Assembly (NCBI GenBank): GCA_023653785.1
Contig: JAMKCH010056692.1
Location: 25,238-89,237, forward strand
Origin: Ophioderma brevispina
Taxonomy: Eukaryota; Echinodermata; Ophiuroidea; Amphilepidida; Ophiodermatidae
Direction of reading: 5' to 3'
DNA length: 64,000 bases
Each line of letters starts with the position of its first letter. The first letter of the stretch is position 1. The position numbers were made by a program, and so were the translations under genes. A model generated the notes under the pieces. It did not search any database, was not told where the DNA came from, and worked only from the letters and a program-made list of their open reading frames with translations. Shown one piece after another: positions 1 through 11,039 of this stretch.

Positions 1-120
1 ACCGGATCATTCGGGCATACAGACACGGCAAAATGTAGGCCTATAGCACCGTGTGAAGCCAACCACTGGCCTAATTACGGACACCGTTTCATTTCCATTA
101 ACTTATAGTATGTAAGGCTC

Positions 121-171
121 TGCCGTAATGGGTCCTGTATGGGGACCCACTTTGATATGGCCATTACGGCA
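121..171. repeat. Short inverted repeat (GCCGTAATGG)
   Basis: GCCGTAATGG near 122 is repeated in inverted orientation as CCATTACGGC near 162-171, leaving a loop of about 30 bp. It may be the end of a small inverted-repeat element. Nothing else is recognised in the first 680 bp. Confidence 0.4.
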
Positions 172-682
172 CCATTTATTGGGCCCAATTAAGGTAAAAA
201 AGTTGCACGATCAGACCCGCCGATATGAAGTAGGTGATAACATTTAAGCGCACGCGCAGTGCAAATTTCCTTTCCACTGAGCCCATTCCAGCAATAAATG
301 AAAACTTATAATTTATCGTATGTGTTGAAAACAAAGAGGCCTGGTCATACGTAGTAATTACAACGCTGGCCCAACATTGGTCCAATGTTGTGAAGTGTGG
401 GCGTGGTCTCAATGGACCTCTCAGTTTTTTCCAGCAAAATGTTAAGTTTTGGACAATTGCTTTTCTGAAGTGATTATGCAACTTTTTTCATCACTAATAT
501 GATTAGTATGATGCGTTGGTTATCATTTTAAGGATAGTTCTATAGGGAAGCAATGTAAACACAACCATATTTACGTCAAACATAGATATACTTGACACAT
601 ACGAATATACATGTCATAAAAAGGCAGTTATCCAATGTTAACTCATTTTTGTATATCTTCACTTCACTACCATTTGCATATA

Positions 683-1353
683 GGGTAAAGTGGGGTAATA
701 TGGACTCCCGGGGCATTACGGACCTCCCTTATAACTTTTAATTGGGGATGGTAGGAGTGTTCCTCCTATTGGTACTTGAAAGAACACCATTCAACAACTA
801 TAATTCAGTTATTAACGGAGGTAGTATCTATAAACTCATGAGAAATATTTTAATTAAAATTTTCAACACGTTTTCTTCTTTATGTCAGTGACGCTTTAAA
901 GCATCCCCATTTTCTCTTGAGCCTCGGTCTGGAGGTTGTTACCATGGCAACATATGGTACTAACATTCCCCATGTATCAAATTCCTAGCTTATATCTAAT
1001 TCAAAAACGGCTGGATACTAATTCTGGGGTAATATGGACACCCTATATTCTCATGTAGAAACTTTATGGGACGGGCCAATATGGACCATATGAGGTCCAT
1101 ATTACCCGCCCCTATTGCAAATAACAGGGTGGTCATATTGCCGTGCATTTTTATGGGTAAGACGAGTCCCTTGCCAAACAAAAGTTTGAAAAGCCCTATA
1201 TCTGTTATTTGGTTAGAGATGACATTAATAGATTTTGGTCTTACCTACCAGAACCAAAGCTTTTAATGATTATGAAAAGTATTAAAGAATAAAATACCAT
1301 TCTTGGAAAATTACGATCTTGCTTAAGGGGTCCATATATTACCCCACTTACCC
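683..1353. mobile_element. TA-flanked MITE with GGGTAAAGTGGGG ends
   Basis: The left end reads GGGTAAAGTGGGGTAATATG. The right end reads as its inverse (ATATTACCCCACTTACCC). Both ends are flanked by TA (681-682 and 1354-1355), as expected for a Tc1/mariner-type target duplication. Inside are further GGTAATATGGAC motifs in both orientations. No transposase frame is visible, so it is a non-autonomous element. The right part recurs at 1611-1966. Confidence 0.7.
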
Positions 1354-2203
1354 TAGTTGAATGCAACCACTCCCCTGTGTCAACAGGGAAGGGTCAGTCT
1401 TTCTATATTGGTAGTGAATGCAATTTTTAATTGCTAATTAATGCTCAACATAATGGAGTAGGCCTACTTAAATTGATGATTCGGTTTAGGCGGCAGGCCA
1501 AAATCAGAAGACCATAATTGGCTCAGACAGTATGGTAACAAAAGGGCCGGCTTAGTGCCAATACCGTTTAGTTAAGGCTTTATAATGGGAAAAAAAAAAA
1601 AAAAAAAAAATTCCCCATGTATCAAATTCCTAGCTTATATCTAATTCAAAAACGGCTGGATACTAATTCTGGGGTAATATGGACACCCTATATTCTCATA
1701 TGAGGTCCATATTACCCGCCCCTATTGCAAATAACAGGGTGGTCATATTGCCGATGCATGGGGTAATACGGACCCTTTGCAAAAAAAAAGTTTGAAAGCC
1801 TATATCTTTTATTTGGTTAGAGATGAATTAATATCTTTTGGTCTGTACCTACCCATGAACCAAAGCTTTTAATTGATAATGAAAAGTCATTAAAGAATAA
1901 AATACAATTCTTGGAAAATTACGATCTTGCTTAAGGGGTCCATATATTAGCTACCCCACTTTACCCTAGTAGTAATGCAACCACTCCCCTGTGTCAACAG
2001 GGAAGGGTCAGTCTTTCTATATTGGTAGTGAATGCAATTTTTAATTGCTAATTAATGCTCAACATAATGGAGTAGGCCTACTTAAATTGATGATTCGGTT
2101 TAGGCGGCAGGCCAAAATCAGAAGACCATAATTGGCTCAGACAGTATGGTAACAAAAGGGCCGGCTTAGTGCCAATACCGTTTAGTTAAGGCTTTATAAT
2201 GGG
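966..2203 (+). repeat. Direct duplication of a ~0.6-kb segment split by A21
   Basis: Bases 966-1589 and 1611-2203 are nearly identical; both begin TTCCCCATGTATC and end TTTATAATGGG. Copy 2 lacks about 33 bp present near 1057-1089 and has scattered one-base differences. The copies are separated by a run of 21 A (1590-1610). The left MITE end is present only before copy 1. It is either a real tandem duplication or an assembly artefact joining two haplotypes. Confidence 0.75.
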
Positions 2204-2682
2204 ACTGTAATGGCAGACCTGTATCCCGGTAAAAGTACAAATAAAGTGGACCTTTACTGGACCCATTTGAATCCAGAACTTGGCCAGTACTGGCATTCTC
2301 AACTGGACCAGTTGAATTGCGGTGAGCAAAACTTTACAGGTCCAATACAAACTGCCAAGATTGGACCAATGAAACTGCCGTTTACGGTCCGTACTGGGCC
2401 AATAGTGGAATGTTTGCTGGGACACAGTAGACCTATCTATGGCACTGTAATACTACACATAAATGTTTACTGCATCAAAGCGAAAAATCCAATTCATCTC
2501 AAATTTTGGAATTGAGCATTTTAGGTGACTATCTTTAGTTCTAGTTGACTATTTTTAATTAATACACGAAAAGGGTATATTTCAAAATCTCTGGGTCAGA
2601 CTTTAATTCAGTAGGCCCTAAAATGTTCATAGGAATCAATAAAAAAACAGAAGCAGAGAATCAGAATCAATGAATCCGGGAT

Positions 2683-2712
2683 TTGATTGATTGATTGATT
2701 GATTGATTGAGC
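2683..2712 (+). repeat. (TTGA)n microsatellite
   Basis: About seven perfect TTGA/GATT units lie next to an AT-rich stretch and a GTTCGAG-containing sequence. A tetranucleotide tail beside a B-box-like motif could mark the end of a SINE, but no A box is evident. Confidence 0.7.
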
Positions 2713-3119
2713 GATAAAATAGATGGGGTTCGAGCCGGGGTTCGACTGTTCGAGAGAAAAAAAAAATTGTGGGCGCTGGCCGGGCGCTGTTGGGTAAAAA
2801 TGCATAAGAGCCCAAGTGTGTTGAAATGATATATCAACTGTGTGTAAAACTAGCTCGGACATTTTTTTAAACGACTGGTGTGACTCTATGTAGTCTATCA
2901 GGTCAATGGTGGATGCATCGCTGTAAAACAGACCCTTCAGGATCATGAGTGACCCATAAACGATTTGCGTAATTGCGTAGTATGTAGCCAGTGCTAACTT
3001 GCATTTTTTAATTAAGTAGAATGCATATCCTGTGTTTTTACAAGTAGGAACAAGAAGGCGGCAAGCTGGTATGTATGGGTCGCATGCATGCATGACATTG
3101 TCTGGAGTGGAGTGACAGC

Positions 3120-4250
3120 TGAGCCTCAGCTGAGGCTGAGCTGAAACTCAATGGGACTTGAGCAATGCATGCTCATCGACTGTCGTGTTAAGGGGCCTAC
3201 AGTGTAGCTAGCCTAGGCAAGCACAATTACATGATGTTTAGGCTAGGCCAAAGAAGAATGTTTTGACATAACATATTTTTAACCTAGTCTAGAATAGTGA
3301 TCACCAATTATGTTTACAAATCATGTTTTCTTGTCTAGTAACATCCATTACAAGTCTAAGATAGGAATAACCATATTATTTTGAAAAAGGTTAACCTTCA
3401 ATTGAATTCTTTTCATTAAAAAGGTGACTTATAAAAAATTAAAAAGAGGGGTCAATCAGTGACTGTAGGCCAGATATTAGAGAAGTACGGGCAAATGGTG
3501 TTTGCGTTTTTTGTCTCAAATTAGTGTGACGGGCATTGTCAATTCGATGCCATCATGGCATTGATTACGTACAAAATGTCTGGCAAGGGTCAATTTTTTA
3601 CAACATGGGAGAAAGCATTTCTTTATTTAGGTGCATTATTTTACAAAATCCTGCTATCACTAAATGATTCTATGTATCAAAGATGAGGATTATTTTTTGT
3701 TTTCCCTTCATAATAAGGGTTAGGGGTTCCAATTTAAAAATTTCTCATTTCCAATAGGATTACACAGTTAAGCAAGTTCACTTTGAGTTTGATCACAGGT
3801 TTTGGTGTGAAGGAGAGCTCTATATTGAGACAATGTGGTCATCTGATCTAAGGACTAAGTAAATGCATAAGTCTTATCAAAAAATGCCGGCCCCTACCCG
3901 GGGATGGCCGAGACTTGATAGCAGGGGAGTGATCTAGCTTTTTTTTTTTGCCCGGGGTACCCGGGAGTCTGTATGCGGGGACTTGTTCATGGAGTCAAGC
4001 AAATATTGTAATATTTTTTGCAAAAAGCAGCGATTTGGGTCAGACAACGAAGCGCAAGTTTTACAAAAACGTAACAACACGACAAAGCTACAATACACGA
4101 GAGGGCCAAAGCCAAAAATGGTCATCACCAAACCTAAAAATCCAAGTCTGCTATTGAATTAAATTACCACCCATGGATACAAGGGTACAACCAAAAGCCT
4201 AGGAAACCAAACCAAAAATTTTGGGCGATTACATGCATCGTTATTGAAAT
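3120..4250. other. Gene-free stretch, nothing recognised
   Basis: AT-rich DNA with only short open frames that lack family motifs. No tRNA, inverted-repeat element or exon could be supported here by eye. Confidence 0.5.
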
Positions 4251-4264
4251 AAGGCAACTGTAAA

Positions 4265-4330
4265 AGGGTAAAAAGGGCGCCCCCCCTCCTCTCCCTTCCC
4301 CTTCCCTCCTTCCCCTCCCCCCTCTCCGCT
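4265..4330. repeat. Polypyrimidine tract
   Basis: A C/T-only stretch of about 60 bases, mostly CCCTCC/TTCCCC. The reverse type, G-rich purine DNA, lies at 6125-6290. Open frames crossing either tract are artefacts of composition. Confidence 0.7.
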
Positions 4331-4762
4331 TAGTGCGACGGACGGAATTGAAAAAATTGGATATATCTTAATACTAAAAAAGAGGATAACAAATTTCTGT
4401 TTTTGCATTGTCTTATTTCTTGGATCACACACAAATCAAACATAAAAACAATTATCCAAAAGTGTTTTTAAAAGTAGAAAAAAAACAGAATAAAAGGTAA
4501 AATTCTGTCCGTCGCATTTTGAGGCCGATTTTTTTTTATTTTCGAGGGCTAAACAATTATTCAAATTGAATGAAACTTTTCCAAACTATCAAGTATTGTT
4601 GCAACTGTCATGTTAAATAAACATAAAATCATTCCAAATTTCTCCTTAAAAACTATAGTAGTGTGTCCTTTTCATGACGTGACGGAATCAAAGGCGACGG
4701 GATGGAAATTTGCCAAATGAACATATAGAAAAATTACGCTTGCTGCTTTATGAAAGATTTTG

Positions 4763-5210
4763 GTCCCCGCAGAACGAAGTTCGGGAGGGGACGAAAAATG
4801 GGCTCGTCCGTATGTATGTCCGAATGTATGTCCGTATGTATGTCGTGATAAAAATGTTAACCCTGGAACATTTGGGCATATCTTTTTTAGGATGAGCTAG
4901 AGTAGCAAAACTTGGGTATATTGAGGGAGGGCACAAGCCCCCTACTAACCTGTAATTCATACACCCAGGGTCCTCCCCGGGGTCTGTCAGAGGGTGGGGG
5001 AAAAGGTCAAGGCCCAAAAAAGGGTCCATATTGCCACAGAAATGTCAAAATGTGACCATATTGTATGTGACGATTTATTCGTGGAGTTCAGTGGGGCTAC
5101 GATGATGTAACTGTGGAAAGCGGGGTTGAGGAGTTCTCGACCTTATTAGATTTTGGGTGTAATTTATGCTAATTAAGTGTCTAAGTTGCATAATTTATGA
5201 TGAAAAGTTT
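4763..5210 (+). repeat. Hairpin-headed dispersed repeat, copy 1
   Basis: It starts with an imperfect hairpin (GTCCCC...GAACGAAGTTC...GGGGAC, 4763-4792), followed by a GTATGTCC microsatellite and a unique-looking body. The body ends in a module with TTCTCGACC and TTAGATTTTGGGTGTAA. The same order of parts recurs at 5215-5800 and 35214-36240, and a related head at 17498-17526. Hairpin plus tetranucleotide core resembles Helentron-associated HINE elements. That assignment is inference. Confidence 0.5.
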
Positions 5211-5214
5211 TACG

Positions 5215-5800
5215 CAAGGCCGTGTGTAATGGGCTCCGTCCGTATGTACGTATGTATGTCCGTATGTATGTCCGTAGTATGTCCTGATAAAAATGTTAAC
5301 CCTGGAACATTTGGGAATATCTTTTGTTCTGGATGAGCTAGAGTAGCCAAACTGGGGTATATGTAGGAGGGGAAAACACCTACTAACCATGTAATTCATA
5401 CCACCAGGGTCCTCCCCTGGGTCTGTCAGAGGGGAGGGGGGGGGAAAAGGGTCAAGGCCCAAAAAAGGTCCATATGCACAGAAAATGTCAACATAGTAAC
5501 CATATTGGTAGAATTATCTGGGGTTCCGTGGGGCTACGGATGATGTAACTTGGTTGAAAGAAGCGGTTGGATGAGTTCTCGACCTTATAGATTTTGGGTG
5601 TAAAATATTGCTACCATTAAGTATCTAATTGGCATAATTTTGAAATTTTCCCGCCAAGGCTGTACAAGTTTTTTGGAGTTCTGTATGGCGTATATTGATG
5701 TACTTGGTGGAAGGAAGGTGGCTGAGAGTCTCGACCTGATTAGATGTGGGCGTATTTCGGGCAAATGCAAATGAGAAATAATATGCAATATCAGGTAAAT
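5215..5800 (+). repeat. Hairpin-headed dispersed repeat, copy 2 (headless)
   Basis: It repeats the GTATGTCC microsatellite, the AATGTTAACCCTGGAACATT segment, the GGGTCTGTCAGAGG segment and two successive modules containing GTTCCGTGGGGCTACG-like and GAGTTCTCGACC strings. The hairpin head of copy 1 is missing, so copies 1 and 2 may form a tandem pair. Confidence 0.55.
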
Positions 5801-6124
5801 TGCTAGGGGGGGGAGGATACTACAACAAAGGTATTAACATAACGTAGTACCCATGTTTCATGAAAGTATCTTTTAGTTTGGAGTGTAACATGGTTCAGTC
5901 TTTTTGGGGTGGTATGGCAAGCTCGTGTTTACATTTCTTGGAAAATTTGTAGGGGGAATGGGGAAGGGGGGAAAGGGAAATGTTAAAAATCGGTGTTTTC
6001 GTCACCCTGGCTAGACATCGGTTTTGGGTCCAAAATATTATTTATTATTTAAAATGTGGGCACATGATTTTTGTTTTTTTTTTTTTTTTTATCAAACAAA
6101 AAAATTAGTGTTTGCCAAAAAGGG

Positions 6125-6290
6125 AATAACGGGGAGGAGAGGGGGATCCGAAAGTGAGGGAAGGGCAGTGAGGTGGGGGGGGGGGGGCCGTACGGAGGGG
6201 GGCACGAAGGAATGATGAAGTGAAGAGGGAGCGAGGGACGTGGCAACAAAAAGGCACACACAAGGGGGGGGGGGGGTTTTTCAAATTATT
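6125..6290. repeat. G-rich purine tract with G12-14 runs
   Basis: A GA/G-rich low-complexity stretch including G runs near 6175-6187 and 6263-6275. G runs of this length are prone to sequencing length errors and could form G-quadruplexes on the plus strand. Confidence 0.7.
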
Positions 6291-7599
6291 TTTGGTGTGA
6301 AGGTAGTGGTGGCCAAAATTTTTAAGGGGGACTGGTACAGTTCTAGTCATCACTTAGTGATCGCGATATTCGGCGGGACATTTTTACGCATCGCGAAATA
6401 CGAGTTCGCCTGTTTAGGTATCAAACATATTTCTGCCCCTTCTGTTTGACTAAGCTATAAAATGATTTGAAAACTTCATTTTGATAACTAAAAATTACAG
6501 TACTATCATTTATAAGAAAATGATTAAAAAACATGCTTTAAATTCATATTGTCAAATTCACGTACATGTACCAGCTTGAAATTACTATCATAAACTGAGG
6601 AAGTTGTTCTACATTCAGCCTTCAGCGCACTTTATAATAGCCCCTATCTAAAAATGGAATATCCCATTTACATGATTTGGGGGGGAGGGGGGGGATAAGG
6701 AAAGTCCCAAATGTTCACTTGTGGGTGAATATCCACAATGCTACATCCTTATTATTTGTTATATTTTGCAGGACTTTTTTTCTAAATAGTGTTGTTCTTT
6801 AACTGTTTGTTTAATAAATTCCCACGTAACAAAGATTGTTATTGTAAATGTAGAAGTTGTAACAATGCAGGGATGTAAATTTTGTGGAAATATTTGTGGT
6901 GGCATTTCAAAGGGTCCTGGGGTCCATGACTCAGTATTTTGATTTTTGCCCTTTTGGGCCCTTTTACTCGCTTTTTCAGGATTTCATCGTGTTACTTTAA
7001 TTTCACTAGGAGTTAGTTGCACTATTTACATAGAACAAGAACAATTTGGGGGCAAAAATGATTGTTATTATGTCGATTGGTTTGTATTTTATTCAGTGAA
7101 ATAATGATCATTGAACTGCATTCCAATTTTCTTTGGCGCAAAGTGATGTAGCCAATTGTAACTGAAAATGCATGAACTCTTTGCATGCAGTTAAAGAAAA
7201 CAAGCTATTTCCTTTAAATTAAGACATGTAGATACACATGGGGGGTGGTCCAGTTTTTGTAGTTTGAAATGAAAACCTCTTGACTTTACCAGTAATACAT
7301 TCATATTGTTGTATATTGTAGTTAGTGTATACAACGCCCCAAAACAATGCACAAATTGGGTATTAACGGATTTAAATGGTTTAAGCAAACAAATGGTTCT
7401 GAAATGGTAATGTGCTTTAATTCTGCCTTGGTTTCACTCAAAGTGGAGTAAAAGGCAATTTTATAGAAAAAAGGTGATATTGCCAAATAAAGGATTCAGG
7501 AAATTGATTCCATCCGTTGCATTCCGTCCCGTCGCACCAGACATTGTCGTTATTAAAGTTGGTGATCTGTAATTAGTTAAAAACCCTAACGCGGCCTAG

Positions 7600-8530
7600 A
7601 GGCAATTGAGAGACAATCGAAAACGTGGTACCGGTCGGGAAAATGTTTTCGTTGCAATTTGGGCCGTCAACAACTAGGTTTGGTCGCGCAAATGACTCGC
7701 AATGCCACCTCAGTGTATCTGGGCCGTCTTACGGAAAATGACGCGATGTTCTCGTTGCACCTGGCCGTCTTCCCGGAAAAATGAAGCGGCTTGTTTTCGT
7801 TGCATCTGGCCGTCTCAGGAAAATGGACGCTATGTTTTTCTTTGCAGCTGGGCCGTTATTGACTGGAAATGATGCGATGGCTTTTCACTGCATTTTCGGA
7901 CGGTTGCCCGCAAGAGGCGCAATGCTTTTCATTATGCGGGTGACACTGGTACCAAAATGCCCATAGACAATTTCGATTTCGATGGTGATAGCGCCACATT
8001 TTCGATAAGCTATTTTTTTAATTATGCATAACGTATTCATGACGTAAAACCGGAGCATGACGTTGCATAATAGCGCACGCACGAATATGATGTAGCGTAA
8101 TAGCACCACTCACGACTGGACGACTATAAGCTACAAATTTCATGCAGTCAGTGTGCAGTACGCTCCATTATTTATTATTTATTCTAGTTATTTACCATGT
8201 TTTTATTGCCGCATGCGCACGCGATGTTTCTCGTTGCATCTGGGACGCTTTCCGGTAAATGGCGCGATGTTTTTCGTTGCATCGGGCCGTCTTCCGGGAA
8301 AATGACGCGATGTTTTTCGTGCATGTTGGGCGTCTTCCGGTAAAATGACACAATGTTTTCGGTGCATCTGGGCCGTTATTGACTTTACCCGTACGTATCC
8401 TGTGCCGAGGAACACGGCGAGATGGCAATTGAAAACGCAAACTTGGGCTCTGTTGCATCCTGGGCCGTTAAAAATAAAATAGATTGCCTTTCGTTGCATT
8501 TGGGCCGTCGGCCGGCAAACGACCGGTCCG
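7600..8530 (+). repeat. ~55-bp minisatellite in two blocks
   Basis: A unit of about 55 bp with the core GGGCCGTCTTCCGG-AAAATGACGCGATGTTTTCGTTGCATCT repeats in two blocks, about 7620-7940 and 8215-8520. They are separated by about 270 bp of unrelated, CpG-containing sequence. Units differ from each other by substitutions and small indels, so the array is old. Short open frames on both strands here are products of the repeat. Confidence 0.75.
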
Positions 8531-8539
8531 GGTTAGGGT

Positions 8540-9780
8540 AGCATGATGGTGAACTTAATATTGATGTTAAAAATCATGTACCTCCTATAAATCTTGATAA
8601 AATTAAGCAGGTTCAATTTTCAAAAATTACATGAAAATCTATCGATATCCTTCCGTCGCGCCATAATATTAGTTACCATGGAAAATGTTTGACCTTGAGT
8701 TCTTCAAGTGTGACTGAATGTAGTCTGTGAGTGTGAGTTTACGTAAGCAACATCAACCATGTACCAGTGCAAAAATGTAAAGAGGTGCAAAAATAAAATG
8801 CATCATCAAATTCCGTCCCGTGTAGCATACAATATTTTTGGCTTGGCCCGAGATTGAAAGCAGCATAATGCCCTAAATCAAAAATGAATCGCACGATCGG
8901 GTTTGACGCAATTTTGGACACTTTTGGCATGTTGTGCCCGGCTAGCAGGGGACGGGACTTGGCCGGGGTTTGACATAACAATGTTGCCCCGCAGGGCTGG
9001 AGCTTGGCCGGGACATGGCCAGGGAGTTAAAAAAAAACACCTTGTGGGCTAAGTCCCGGCACATCCGGGTACCCAAGGGTGGGCAGTTTTTGATAGTGCA
9101 TTCTTATGCACTTACCATAAAATGCCCCGGCCTCGGGTACCCAGGGATGGGCCGGGACTTGTACAGTCTGCTGAGCATGACTCCTCCTGATGTACAAGTA
9201 TCATAATGCATTAACTTAATCAAGGAGGAGTCATGCCAAAATAGTGTGTAAATGATATGACAACATTTTTGTATCACATTCTCCAATAATTTTACCCTTC
9301 ATGAAATAAATATTACCTGTTCCACCTTGACAAGTATTCCTTAGGTGTTAGCAAACACCAGGATAGTCGTAAATCTTATGCAACTTTTTATGAAGTGAAT
9401 TTAATGAAATTTTAAGACTTGTACTTAAGATTCTAACCGGTGACCAAGTCCTGATTTTGCATTGCCAATTTGCCAGGTGCTTAATGAAAGCTTTAGCTTG
9501 TATTTGAAAAAAAGGTGGATAATACTGGGGCTAAAGGTAGAAGAGTGTTAGTGAAGCACCGGTTGTTTTATGAAAATTGGCGGGGACATGTTGTCAGTGG
9601 TCGAAATGAAGGCTACACAAAAAGGTCATAGCTGATACGCGTAATGTTTGGGGACTTCACATATAGACTCTTAAAGGCATACTGTGACAGAAATGTCAGT
9701 GAAGTCAACATTATTGGGACTAGGGACTTGTACTACCATTGTAATAGCCGGGGAGTTGAATCATTTTGCCTGGGTTATGT
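8540..9780. other. Gene-free stretch with GCCCGG-type strings
   Basis: It contains scattered short motifs such as CCGGGACTTG and GGGTACCCA around 8990-9160, which also appear near 3890-3970. They are probably fragments of one old dispersed repeat. No exon or RNA gene is supported. Confidence 0.4.
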
Positions 9781-9784
9781 TTAT

Positions 9785-10460
9785 CGTGTCCAAACACTGT
9801 GTTTCTCAAATATGATTAGCCAGAGATGGGTACAAGTCTGGTGCTTCATGAATCACAAGGTCCTTTGGTTTTTGCATTGTTGCCCCAGCAATGGGCAGGC
9901 CAAGAGATGTTCCATTTGTCTGTGGTGCTGTTCCACAACCACATTGTAGTGTCTGATCTGCTTAGGTAGCCCCACTTCTGTGGTTACCTAGTCGGCCGTT
10001 CTGGTTCTCAATCTGTGAGCATCGCCATTCAGACCATGAGAGTCAGCTTTGTTCCGGTGGGAGATGCTCACCAGGTTCAATACGGTTACCAATAGATGTT
10101 ACTTGGTTGACGGCAAGTATTTCTTCCACAAGGCGATTCTCTCAATAAGCTCCTTAGAGAAGGTTTCAAGAGGTTGGAACTTGTTTAAGAAACTCTGTGG
10201 ATTTAAGGCGATTGGCAAGCAGGTATTGTCAAAACATAGGGTGCTTCACATTAGAACTTGGCAGAGCTACGCTCTTGCATGCTCGCTCCACTTCGACGGA
10301 TGTCTGGTGGAGCAAAATTCCTGCGGATATAAGTTTCGTTGGGTTGGCCGTGGAGGCATCCTGTGATAAGCCGGGGCAGGAGGATTAAGCTGAATAAAGC
10401 TTCTTGCATGGGTTGATCTTTCCCTACAGCAGTCCTGATGCTCATGAAGAGATAGTTCTT
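9785..10460 (-). mobile_element. LINE 3'-part fragment (post-RT region)
   Basis: On the minus strand the 10251-10445 frame reads LITGCL...APPDIRRS, the conserved C-terminal motif that follows the reverse transcriptase in many invertebrate LINEs of the jockey/CR1-like group. The whole piece aligns by eye with 61203-61870, sharing strings such as CATGGGTTGATCTTTCCC and GAGATGTTCCATTTGTC/GAGATGTTCCATTGTTG. It is broken by many indels and is not functional. The left edge near 9785 is where similarity to the second copy stops. Confidence 0.65.
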
Positions 10461-11039
10461 AACTTTTTTATGGTGCTGTTTGTGTGATCATTAGACTATC
10501 TGCGTCATGATGAGTTGTGTGTAGTAAAAGTGCAATTTAAGCCAGATACACATACAGCTTCTGCTCTAACTTTACAACTGAAAGGGGATATTCATTATTT
10601 GCAATAAAGTATAATGTAGGCATTCTTGAGTCTCTGAATCAGGGGATAACCATTTTTTCCAGATTTTACACTATTACACTATTATGAAATTTCAGGTGAA
10701 ACTTACCATTGTTGTGTCTACTTGGGCTGCCAAATTGGCAGCCTGTGTATACAGATTGACATGAACTGTTTGGGAACAAATGTAGTATCAGTTACAAAAT
10801 TGGTATGGTAAGGACAATTATTATTCTACAGACTCTAGGATGCTTATGTATGGATGTCAAATGAGAAAAGAATCAGGTTTTTTAAGGGTGACCCATTCTG
10901 CGTGGGAGATTGCTGCCGGTGGTAGTTCTGTCTTGGTGTGTGATAGAGAGGATTGGTCTGGTCTTGGAGTACTAGTATCAAGCCAGGCAGTTATTCCATG
11001 TCGGTAAGATGTTGAATGGGGGAAACAAAAAAAACGGGG

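Noticed and set aside
2608..3093. 161-codon minus-strand open frame
   Set aside because: No recognised domain. It runs through a TTGA microsatellite and an A-rich stretch, with no splice context or coding-like composition. It could be chance; a protein search would settle it.
7600..8530. Repeat array considered as CRISPR
   Set aside because: Units are contiguous and diverged with no unique spacers, and the genome is eukaryotic. It is a minisatellite.
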